Assembly (NCBI GenBank): GCA_025453505.1
Contig: JALOQG010000156.1
Location: 1-6,720 of the forward strand
Length of the DNA stretch: 6,720 nucleotides
Direction: 5' to 3'
From: Myxococcota bacterium
GTDB taxonomy: Bacteria > Myxococcota_A > UBA9160 > PR03
Shown in pieces: positions 1-6,720 of the stretch. Each line of letters opens with the position of its first letter. The stretch's first letter is position 1. A program made the translations under genes and the position numbers. Under the pieces are notes generated by a model, which was not told the DNA's origin, searched no databases, and worked only from the letters and a program-made list of their open reading frames with translations.

Positions 1-662
<662 letters not shown>

Positions 663-664
663 GG

Positions 665-2068
665 ATGGCTGCGCGTCCCAAGGCCAAGTCCGGTACGTCC
701 AAACAGGCCACGCGTGAGGTTCCGCGTCTGCTCGCGACCAATGACGCGGGCTTCGCACGCACCTTCGCGGAGCTGATCGATCGCCGCGACGCGGGCCGCG
801 ACGACGTCGTGAGCGCGGCCGAGAAGATCGCCCTGCGGGTGCGCGACGGCGGCGACGCCGAGCTGCTCGCCTGCGTGCGCAAATACGACGGCGCGAAGCT
901 CGACGCGGTCGAGGTGACCGCCGAGGAGTGGGATCGCGGCGTCGCGAAGCTCGATCCGGCCGACCGCGCCGCGCTCGGCCGCGCCGCGATGCGCGTGCGC
1001 GAGTTCCACAGGAAGCGCATTCCGTCGAGCTGGGAGATCAAGGAGGAGGGCGGCGCGTTCATGGGCGTGCGCGTCCGGCCGCTCGCCCGCGTCGGTCTCT
1101 ACGCGCCGGGCGGCAAGGCGTCGTATCCCTCGTCGGTGATCATGAACGCGGTGCCGGCGTCGGTCGTCGAGGTGCCGGAGATCTGTCTCGCCTCGCCGCC
1201 GCGGCCCGACGGAACGCTGCCGCCGGCGATCCTGATGGCGGCGCGCCTCGCCGGCGTGCACCGCGTCTTCAAGATGGGCGGCGCACATGCGGTCGCGGCG
1301 TTCGCGTACGGGACCGAGACGGTGCCGCGCGTGGACAAGATCACGGGTCCCGGCAACGTCTGGGTGGCGGCGGCGAAGCGCTTCGTCTTCGGCCAGGTCG
1401 GCATCGACGCCGAAGCCGGCCCGACCGAGGTCGTCGTCGTCGCCGACAAGAGCGCGCAGGCGGCCTGGGTCGCATCGGATCTGATCTCGCAGGCGGAGCA
1501 CGACGAGGACGCGCAGTCGATCCTGATCACGCCGCTGCGCGCGCTCGCGACGAAGGTGATCGAGCAGATCGGCAAGCAGCTCGCGACGCTCCCGCGTGGC
1601 GCGATCGCACGCGCGTCGCTGGCGAAGCGCGGCGCCGTGATCGTGACGAAGAACCTCGACGAGGCGATCGATCTCGCCAACCGCTACGCGCCCGAGCACC
1701 TGCTGCTGGCGGTCGAAGACGCCGACGCGCTGCTCAAGAAGGTCACCAACGCCGGCGCGGTGTTCCTCGGCCACTACACGCCGGTGGCGGTCGGCGACTA
1801 CCTCGCCGGCCCGAACCACGTGTTGCCCACCGGCGGCACCGCGCGCTTCTTCTCGCCGCTCGGCGTCGAGGATTTCCTGAAGCGGATGAGCTTCACGCGC
1901 TTCGAGCCGCCGAAGCTGCGCGAGCTCGGGCTCGAAGTGATGCGGCTCGCCCAACTCGAAGGTCTCTCGGGCCACGGCGTGTCGATCGAGCTGCGCCTCG
2001 CGCGCATCCGCCGGGCGCGCCGCGAGCGCGAGGCGGCGCGCGAAGCCGGTGAGGAATCGGAGGACTAG
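665..2068 (+). CDS. hisD: Histidinol dehydrogenase (HisD)
   Basis: HisD is a zinc enzyme that oxidises L-histidinol to L-histidine in two NAD+-dependent steps, the end of histidine synthesis. The product is 467 residues, slightly longer than the usual ~430-440, with about 20 extra basic N-terminal residues and a charged Arg/Glu-rich tail from about residue 446. The expected catalytic and metal-binding residues are present: Gln276 and His279 in SQAEHDEDAQ, Glu344-His345 in YAPEHLLL, Asp378 in GDYLAGPNHVLPT, and His437 in EGLSGHGVS. These match E. coli Gln259/His262, Glu326/His327, Asp360 and His419. A glycine-rich TGPGN stretch is at 227-231. The reading frame is open further upstream, but the ATG at 665 is preceded by a strong Shine-Dalgarno and the upstream frame is the murA coding region. 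In other deltaproteobacterial genomes I recall hisG between murA and hisD; here it is absent. Confidence 0.97.
   Translation: MAARPKAKSGTSKQATREVPRLLATNDAGFARTFAELIDRRDAGRDDVVSAAEKIALRVRDGGDAELLACVRKYDGAKLDAVEVTAEEWDRGVAKLDPADRAALGRAAMRVREFHRKRIPSSWEIKEEGGAFMGVRVRPLARVGLYAPGGKASYPSSVIMNAVPASVVEVPEICLASPPRPDGTLPPAILMAARLAGVHRVFKMGGAHAVAAFAYGTETVPRVDKITGPGNVWVAAAKRFVFGQVGIDAEAGPTEVVVVADKSAQAAWVASDLISQAEHDEDAQSILITPLRALATKVIEQIGKQLATLPRGAIARASLAKRGAVIVTKNLDEAIDLANRYAPEHLLLAVEDADALLKKVTNAGAVFLGHYTPVAVGDYLAGPNHVLPTGGTARFFSPLGVEDFLKRMSFTRFEPPKLRELGLEVMRLAQLEGLSGHGVSIELRLARIRRARREREAAREAGEESED
2059..2064 (+). promoter_or_regulatory. Shine-Dalgarno of hisB
   Basis: GGAGGA sits 6 bases before the ATG at 2071 and lies inside the last codons of hisD. 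It supports this start for hisB. Confidence 0.7.
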
Positions 2069-2070
2069 CC

Positions 2071-2670
2071 ATGACGCAGGTACGCGAACGCCGCGCGGTG
2101 CTCACGCGCAAGACGCGCGAGACCGACATCCAGCTCGAGCTCGCGCTCGACGGCACGGGCCAGTACGAGGTCGCGACCGGGATCGCGTTCTTCGACCACA
2201 TGCTCGAGTCGTTCGCCAAGCACGCGGCGTTCGACCTGCGCCTGCGCGCGACCGGCGATCTCTCGGTCGACTTCCACCACACGGTGGAGGACGTCGGCAT
2301 CGCGCTCGGCCAGGCGCTGCGCGAGGCGCTCGGCGACGCACGCGGGATCCGCCGCTACGGCTTCTTCGTGCTGCCGATGGCGGAGTCGCGCGTCGACGTC
2401 GCGCTCGACGTCTCGAATCGTCCGTTCCTGGTCTACGAAATCGAGCTGCTCAACGATCGCATCCGCGACTTCGATGTCTCGCTGGTCGAGGACTTCCTCT
2501 ACGCGTTCTCGCAGAACGCCGGCATCGACCTGCACGTCGAACTCCGTTACGGCAAGAGCCCGCATCACGTCGTCGAGGCGGTGTTCAAGGGCCTCGCGCG
2601 CGCGCTGCGCGCGGCGGTCGAGCTCGATCCGCGCATCACGGACGTGCCGTCGGTGAAGGGAACGCTGTAG
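2071..2670 (+). CDS. hisB: Imidazoleglycerol-phosphate dehydratase (HisB, monofunctional)
   Basis: HisB dehydrates imidazole-glycerol phosphate to imidazole-acetol phosphate using a di-manganese centre in a 24-subunit cytoplasmic assembly. At 199 residues it is the dehydratase alone, without the N-terminal histidinol-phosphatase domain of the E. coli protein, so the phosphatase must be encoded elsewhere. Both signature metal motifs are present: HHTVED (His69, His70, Glu73, Asp74) and HHVVEA (His165, His166, Glu169). Further conserved pieces are FFDHML (His43), RRYG at 94-97, the substrate-binding Arg117 in SNRPFL, and Ser194/Lys196 in the terminal PSVKG. One oddity is LPMAES at 101-106, where homologues usually read PMDEAL or PLDEAL, so the conserved Asp is Ala104 here. 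hisB starts 2 bases after hisD and ends 3 bases before hisH. Confidence 0.96.
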   Translation: MTQVRERRAVLTRKTRETDIQLELALDGTGQYEVATGIAFFDHMLESFAKHAAFDLRLRATGDLSVDFHHTVEDVGIALGQALREALGDARGIRRYGFFVLPMAESRVDVALDVSNRPFLVYEIELLNDRIRDFDVSLVEDFLYAFSQNAGIDLHVELRYGKSPHHVVEAVFKGLARALRAAVELDPRITDVPSVKGTL

Positions 2671-2673
2671 GCG

Positions 2674-3330
2674 ATGTCCTCCGCCCCCCAGGTCGCGCTC
2701 GTCGACTACGGCGCGGGGAACCTGCGCTCGGTCGCCAAGGCGCTCGAGCGCTCGGGTCTCGCCGTCGACGTGACCGCCGATCCCGCCGCGCTGCGCCGCG
2801 CCGACGGCGTCGTGCTGCCGGGCGTCGGCGCGTTCGCGGACGCGCGCGCCAGCCTGTCGGCGAAGGGACTCGACGACGCGGTCGTCGCCGGCCTCGACGC
2901 GGGCCGTCCCTACCTGGGCCTGTGTCTCGGTCTGCAGCTCCTCTTCGACGAGGCGGACGAGCACGGCGTGACGCCCGGGCTCGGACGCTTCGCCGGCCGC
3001 GTCGAGCGCTTCCCCGATCACGCTGCCGACGGACGGCGCCTGCTCGTTCCGCACATCGGCTGGAACGAGGTTCGCTGGTCGCGCGACGGCGCGCGGCATC
3101 CGATGCTCGCGGCGCTTCCGGCGCGCGACCACTATTACTTCGTGCACTCCTACCGCGCCGTGCCCGCAGTTGCGGGCGACGTCGTGGGCTGGACCGAATA
3201 CGGCGGCGACTTCGCCGCTGCCGTCGCCAAGGAAAGGATCTTCGCCGTGCAGTTCCATCCCGAGAAGAGCCAGGCCGCCGGCAAGCGGCTTCTCGACGCG
3301 TTCGCGCAGTGGGTCGCGGCATGCCGATGA
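2674..3330 (+). CDS. hisH: Imidazole glycerol phosphate synthase, glutamine amidotransferase subunit (HisH)
   Basis: HisH is a class I (triad) glutamine amidotransferase that hydrolyses glutamine and passes ammonia through a tunnel to HisF. The 218 residues match the family. The catalytic triad is visible: nucleophile Cys84 in GLCLGLQLLF, then His195 and Glu197 in QFHPEKS. Other family marks are VDYGAGNLRSV at the N-terminus, VLPGVGAF at 47-54, PHIGWN at 126-131 (HisF interface and oxyanion strand) and YYFVHSY at 154-160. Start choice: the ATG at 2674 is the first in frame after the hisB stop. The only Shine-Dalgarno-like bases (GAAGGG, about 2655-2660) are distant, so translational coupling to hisB is likely. 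The stop overlaps the next gene's ATG as ATGA. Confidence 0.96.
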   Translation: MSSAPQVALVDYGAGNLRSVAKALERSGLAVDVTADPAALRRADGVVLPGVGAFADARASLSAKGLDDAVVAGLDAGRPYLGLCLGLQLLFDEADEHGVTPGLGRFAGRVERFPDHAADGRRLLVPHIGWNEVRWSRDGARHPMLAALPARDHYYFVHSYRAVPAVAGDVVGWTEYGGDFAAAVAKERIFAVQFHPEKSQAAGKRLLDAFAQWVAACR

Positions 3331-3935
3331 AGCGCATCGCGGCGGCGGCCGGTCTCTTCTTCGCGGCGCTGGCGCTCGGTTGCGCGCAGAACATCGTGCA
3401 GGAGCGCGGCGGCTCGACCGTGGCGTCGATCACGGCGCGCCGCGTCGTGGTCATTCCCTTCACCGCGCGCCAGCGCGGCGCTGGCGCGGCGATCCGTCCC
3501 GACGCCGCGGCACTGGTCTCGAGCTACGTCGCCGAGAGCTTCGAGGCGCGCGGCATCGATACGGTGCCGGCGTCGGACGTGCAGCAGGCGTTCGGCGAGA
3601 CCCCGAGCGACGCCTCCATGGTCCAGATGGCGCGCGAGCGCTTCGGCGCGGACGTCGTCGTGATGGGCAACGTGCATCGCTGGCGCGAGCGCGACGGCCA
3701 GGCGATGGGAACGCTGTCGCCCGCCAGCGTCGGCTTCGAGGTGAAGACCTACACGGCCGCCGACGGCAAGCTGTTTCGCGGACTGATCTTCGACCACACG
3801 CAGGTCGCGCTCGGCGAGAACGCCCTGACCGCCGCGCAGTATCCGGGCGGCGGCACGCGCTGGCTCACCGCCGAGGAACTCGCTCGCTGGGGCGCCTCCC
3901 GCGTCGTGCAGACGCTTCCGATCACGGCGCCTTGA
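3327..3935 (+). CDS. Putative outer-membrane lipoprotein of unknown function, inserted in the his operon
   Basis: The 202-residue product has a lipoprotein signal peptide: MKR, a hydrophobic stretch at residues 4-17, and lipobox LALGC with acylated Cys19. Residue +2 is Ala rather than Asp, which under the Lol rule suggests the outer membrane. The mature part starts with a low-complexity linker, then a strand-like RRVVVIPFTAR segment (39-48), an amphipathic region with DAAALVSSYVAESFEARGI (59-77), RFGADVVVMGNVHRW (105-119), GFEVKTYTAADGKLF (136-150) and a C-terminal RWLTAEELARWGA (178-190). The pattern of an alpha/beta core with VIPF, GADVVVMG and TAADGKLFRG resembles CsgG / TolB-N-terminal / LpoB-like periplasmic lipoproteins; this is my reading, not a domain hit. 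I recall similar WLTAEELA-ending lipoproteins in Deltaproteobacteria, but I cannot verify that. The ATG at 3327 overlaps the hisH stop (ATGA); an ATG at 3321 would add two residues. The stop overlaps the hisA TTG (TTGA). No histidine-related role is apparent. Confidence 0.85.
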   Translation: MKRIAAAAGLFFAALALGCAQNIVQERGGSTVASITARRVVVIPFTARQRGAGAAIRPDAAALVSSYVAESFEARGIDTVPASDVQQAFGETPSDASMVQMARERFGADVVVMGNVHRWRERDGQAMGTLSPASVGFEVKTYTAADGKLFRGLIFDHTQVALGENALTAAQYPGGGTRWLTAEELARWGASRVVQTLPITAP

Positions 3936-4660
3936 TCGAGATCCTCCCGGCCATCGATCTGCTGGGCGGGCGCTGCGTGCGGCTATCGCAGGGAGACTAC
4001 GATCGCGTCGCGGTGTATGGCGACGATCCCGGGGCGGTGGCGGCGTCGTTCGTCGCGGCGGGCGCGACGCGCGTGCATTGCGTCGATCTCGACGGCGCGC
4101 GGGCGGGGCGGCCGCACAATCGCGACGCCGTGCGCGCGATCGTGACCGCCGCGAAGGACGTCCCGGTACAGCTCGGCGGCGGGATGCGTTCGCTCGACGC
4201 GATCGAGGAGGCGCTCGGTCTCGGCGTCGATCGCGCGATCCTCGGCACCGCCGCGCTGCGCGATCCCGCCCTGGTGCGCGAGGCCGCGCGGCGCCATCCC
4301 GGCCGCATCGCCGTCGGCATCGACGCACGCGCGGGACGCGTCGCGGTCGAGGGCTGGCTCGAGACGAGCGACGTGCTCGCGCTCGACGTCGCGCGCTGCT
4401 TCGAAGACGCCGGCGTCGCGGCGCTCGTCTACACCGAGATCGCGCGCGACGGCATGGGCACCGGTCCCGATCTCGACGCGACCGCGGCGCTCGCCGCGGC
4501 CGTCGCGATCCCCGTGATCGCTTCGGGCGGCGTCGGCTCCGAGGAGCACGTGCGGCGCGCGGCCGCGACGCCGGGCATTGCGGGGCTCATCATCGGCAAG
4601 GCGCTCTACGAGGGATCCGTGAAGCTCGATCGCGCGCTCGCGATTGCGAAGGGCGCCTGA
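3932..4660 (+). CDS. hisA: Phosphoribosylformimino-5-aminoimidazole carboxamide ribotide isomerase (HisA), TTG start
   Basis: HisA is a (beta/alpha)8-barrel isomerase converting ProFAR to PRFAR by an Amadori rearrangement. The 242-residue product has the catalytic residues Asp9 (LPAIDLLGGRCVRL) and Asp131 (VGIDARAG). It also has phosphate-binding loops LGGGMRS (81-87) and ASGGVGS (197-203), Trp142 in the EGWLETS loop, and Thr168 in YTEIARDG (168 is the barrel Thr, usually in YTDI). The start must be TTG at 3932: it gives M-IEILPAIDL, the family N-terminus, and no ATG or GTG lies in frame nearby. The TTG overlaps the lipoprotein stop as TTGA, and I see no Shine-Dalgarno before it. Initiation therefore probably depends on reinitiation by ribosomes finishing the lipoprotein gene. 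The HisA stop directly abuts the hisF ATG. Confidence 0.95.
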   Translation: MIEILPAIDLLGGRCVRLSQGDYDRVAVYGDDPGAVAASFVAAGATRVHCVDLDGARAGRPHNRDAVRAIVTAAKDVPVQLGGGMRSLDAIEEALGLGVDRAILGTAALRDPALVREAARRHPGRIAVGIDARAGRVAVEGWLETSDVLALDVARCFEDAGVAALVYTEIARDGMGTGPDLDATAALAAAVAIPVIASGGVGSEEHVRRAAATPGIAGLIIGKALYEGSVKLDRALAIAKGA

Positions 4661-5503
<843 letters not shown>

Positions 5504-5513
5504 TCCGTGGGCG

Positions 5514-5541
5514 TTGATCCATATCGGCGCTCCGCTAGTGT
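5514..5541 (+). promoter_or_regulatory. Tentative sigma70-type promoter for rpsU-dnaG
   Basis: TTGATC (5514-5519) and TAGTGT (5536-5541) are separated by 16 bases, just after the hisF stop. The -35 matches the consensus at 4 of 6 positions and the -10 at only 3 of 6. Position fits a promoter giving a leader of about 300 bases ahead of rpsU. Weak match; chance is quite possible. Confidence 0.3.
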
Positions 5542-5595
5542 CCTCCGTCGCTCCGCAAACCGAGCCTCATCGATCGATCGCGCCTCCCTTCTGCT

Positions 5596-5633
5596 CTCTT
5601 CGTGCCGCTCTTCGGGGCTGCGAAGAGTCCCCG
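5596..5633 (+). promoter_or_regulatory. Potential alternative RNA hairpins in the rpsU leader
   Basis: CTCTTCG occurs twice (5596-5602, 5608-5614), and either copy can pair with CGAAGAG at 5621-5627; the second gives a 7-bp stem with a 6-base loop. A competing pairing is CGGGG (5613-5617) with CCCCG (5629-5633). Mutually exclusive stems in a ribosomal-protein leader could regulate expression, but no T run follows, so it is not a simple terminator. Confidence 0.35.
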
Positions 5634-5747
5634 TCCGAGGCATCCGAGTCGTTCAAGAAGCCGGCGCGCAGGGCTTGAAACCGATGCGGAGACGGGCATC
5701 TGGGGCTTTCCCGGGATCTGACACGGCCCGCCTCCGCGAGCTACTTC

Positions 5748-5775
5748 ATCCTCCGAGGGCGCGACGCCCGAGGAT
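5748..5775 (+). other. Bulged inverted repeat upstream of rpsU
   Basis: ATCCTC (5748-5753) and GGGC (5757-5760) pair with GCCC (5766-5769) and GAGGAT (5770-5775). The pairing leaves a 3-base CGA bulge and a GCGAC loop, 10 bp in all. No T run follows. It could be an RNA structure of the leader or a protein-binding dyad; its function is unknown. Confidence 0.35.
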
Positions 5776-5833
5776 CGGTCCGGAACGACGCCCCGCGCTT
5801 CGCTGGGGAGAGTCGAGCCGAGTTCCGAGAGCC

Positions 5834-5839
5834 AAGGGG
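5834..5839 (+). promoter_or_regulatory. Shine-Dalgarno that decides the TTG start of rpsU
   Basis: AAGGGG lies 8 bases before TTG at 5848, and no in-frame ATG or GTG is nearby that would give the conserved N-terminus. CAAG at 5833-5836 could pair weakly (4 bp) with CTTG at 5847-5850, which covers the start codon. Confidence 0.6.
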
Positions 5840-5847
5840 TCCCGTAC

Positions 5848-6045
5848 TTGCCGCTGGTCAAGGTGAAGGAAAACGAGTCCTTCGAGCAGGCGATGCGCCG
5901 CTTCAAGAAGCAGGTCGAGAAGGCCGGCATCCTGACGGAGCTGCGACGCCGCGAGTCCTACGACAAGCCGAGCGTCCGCAAGAAGAAGAAGGCGGCGGCG
6001 GCTCGCAAACGAGCTCTCAAGAAGCTGCGGAAGATGGCTCGCTGA
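5848..6045 (+). CDS. rpsU: Small ribosomal subunit protein bS21, TTG start
   Basis: bS21 binds the 30S platform near the 3' end of 16S rRNA and helps translation initiation. The 65-residue, strongly basic product matches the family along its length: MPLVKVKENESFEQAMRR at the N-terminus, FKKQVEKAGILTELRRRE in the middle, then YDKPSVRKKKKAAAARKR and a Lys/Arg-rich C-terminal helix. The start is TTG at 5848, which gives exactly the conserved N-terminus (usually MPxVKVRENE) and is preceded by AAGGGG. It is followed 31 bases later by dnaG, the classic rpsU-dnaG(-rpoD) macromolecular-synthesis operon. The 344-base gap upstream suggests its own transcription unit, separate from the his genes. Confidence 0.96.
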   Translation: MPLVKVKENESFEQAMRRFKKQVEKAGILTELRRRESYDKPSVRKKKKAAAARKRALKKLRKMAR

Positions 6046-6063
6046 TCTAGCGAGTCGAAATCC

Positions 6064-6069
6064 GGGAGG
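6064..6069 (+). promoter_or_regulatory. Shine-Dalgarno that decides the GTG start of dnaG
   Basis: GGGAGG lies 7 bases before the GTG at 6077, in the 31-base rpsU-dnaG spacer. It selects this GTG over the out-of-frame GTG at 6075. Confidence 0.65.
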
Positions 6070-6076
6070 CGAGCGT

Positions 6077-6720
6077 GTGAGCCGGATCCCCGAGGAGACG
6101 ATCGAAGCGGTCCGGACCCGCGTCGACATCGTCGATCTCGTGGGACGCTACGTCTCGCTCCGCCAGACCGGTCGCAGCTTCAAGGGCCTGTGCCCCTTCC
6201 ACAACGAAAAGACGCCCTCGTTCCACGTCCATCCGGAGCGGCAGATCTTCCACTGCTTCGGCTGCGACAGCGGTGGGAACGCGTTCGCGTTCCTGATGAA
6301 GCACGAGAACCTGAGCTTCCCCGAAGCCGTGCGCGCGCTCGCCGCGCAGTGCGGCATCGAGATCCCCGAGAGCGACGACCCCGGCGAGGCCGGCCTCTTC
6401 CGCCGCATGCGCGAAGCGACCGCCGTCGCACAGAGCCACTACCGCGCGGAGCTGGTCGGTGCGGCGGGCGAGGGCGCGCGCGCGTATCTCGCGGGCCGCG
6501 GCATCGACGTCGCCACGGCGCAGCGCTTCGGGATCGGCTTCGCGCCGGATCGCTGGGATGCACTCGCGTCCGCGCTCGAGTCGAAGCGCATCCCGGCCGC
6601 GCTCGGCGAACGCGCGGGGCTGCTCGCCGAGCGCAAGAGCGGCGGACACTACGACCGCCTGCGCGGCCGCATCACCTTCCCGATCCAGGACGTGCGCGGC
6701 GACGTGATCGCATTCGGCGG
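6077..6720 (+). CDS. dnaG: DNA primase (DnaG), N-terminal part, 3'-truncated by the window; GTG start
   Basis: DnaG lays down RNA primers for lagging-strand synthesis at the replication fork, working with the DnaB helicase. The window shows 214 codons of a protein usually near 600 residues. Translating from GTG at 6077 gives M-SRIPEETIEAVRTRVDIVD, the standard N-terminus. The CHC2-type zinc-binding domain is intact: Cys39 and His42 in GLCPFHNEKTPSF, Cys60 and Cys63 in IFHCFGCDSGGNAF. An RNA polymerase core segment begins downstream, with RAYLAGRGID, FGIGFAPDRWDAL, and at the edge YDRLRGRITFPIQDVRGDVIAFGG. The TOPRIM catalytic residues and helicase-binding domain lie beyond the window. The expected next gene would be rpoD, not visible here. 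Confidence 0.96.
   Translation, partial: MSRIPEETIEAVRTRVDIVDLVGRYVSLRQTGRSFKGLCPFHNEKTPSFHVHPERQIFHCFGCDSGGNAFAFLMKHENLSFPEAVRALAAQCGIEIPESDDPGEAGLFRRMREATAVAQSHYRAELVGAAGEGARAYLAGRGIDVATAQRFGIGFAPDRWDALASALESKRIPAALGERAGLLAERKSGGHYDRLRGRITFPIQDVRGDVIAFG

Larger units (their letters stand above)
5504..5847 (+). other. Non-coding gap between hisF and rpsU (probable rpsU leader region)
   Basis: These 344 bases separate the end of the his operon from rpsU. Open frames crossing it give arginine/serine-rich translations with no family resemblance, no Shine-Dalgarno and no typical high-GC codon bias, so I read it as non-coding. It holds a tentative promoter at the left end, a potential pair of competing hairpins at 5596-5633, a bulged hairpin at 5748-5775, and a short palindrome ATCGATCGAT at 5569-5578. 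I see no intrinsic terminator (no GC hairpin followed by a T run), tRNA or recognisable riboswitch. Confidence 0.6.

Noticed and set aside
2049..3326. Open frame running in front of and in frame with the lipoprotein, which could suggest a 628-residue fusion protein
   Set aside because: The upstream part is an out-of-frame Arg-rich shadow of hisB and hisH. The lipoprotein signal peptide at 3327 marks the true start.
5569..5578. ATCGATCGAT palindrome as an operator or replication signal
   Set aside because: GATCG and ATCGA runs are common by chance in this GATC-rich genome and only one such palindrome is present.
5675..5703. TTGAAA as a -35 box for a second rpsU promoter
   Set aside because: Nothing close to a -10 box at 16-18 bases downstream (ATCTGG at best).
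5507..5866. Possible small protein of 119 residues in the hisF-rpsU gap
   Set aside because: No Shine-Dalgarno, low-complexity Arg/Ser composition, no resemblance to any family, and it runs into rpsU out of frame.
5535..5930. Minus-strand open frame over the gap and rpsU
   Set aside because: It overlaps rpsU antisense and shows no family features or credible start.

Overview
This is a GC-rich (roughly 70% by eye), densely packed bacterial chromosome segment with every supported gene on the + strand. It reads as housekeeping DNA. The order murA - his genes - rpsU - dnaG, the stand-alone HisB dehydratase and the base composition fit a high-GC member of the former Deltaproteobacteria (Myxococcota / Desulfobacterota / Binatota-like). 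That placement is inferred from gene order and composition, not proven.

Layout: (1) positions 1-662 hold the C-terminal half of murA (peptidoglycan precursor synthesis). (2) Positions 665-5503 hold a compact histidine operon, hisD-hisB-hisH-[lipoprotein]-hisA-hisF, whose genes are separated by 3 bases or fewer or overlap by 4. HisA, HisH and HisF carry out the middle steps of the pathway (ProFAR isomerisation, then glutamine-dependent closure to IGP and AICAR). HisB dehydrates IGP and HisD performs the last two oxidations. hisG, hisI/hisE, hisC and a histidinol-phosphatase are not here. An unrelated small lipoprotein gene sits between hisH and hisA and is coupled to both by 4-base overlaps. 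(3) Positions 5504-5847 are a 344-base non-coding gap with a tentative promoter and potential RNA hairpins. (4) rpsU (bS21, TTG start) and the first 214 codons of dnaG (primase, GTG start) form the start of the classic macromolecular-synthesis operon. dnaG runs off the right edge.

The most notable points are the lipoprotein gene inside the his operon, a roughly 22-residue low-complexity insertion in HisF that looks like an in-frame repeat insertion, and the structured leader before rpsU. I see no CRISPR array, transposase, tRNA, rRNA, phage or defence gene, and no evidence for a wholly new system.
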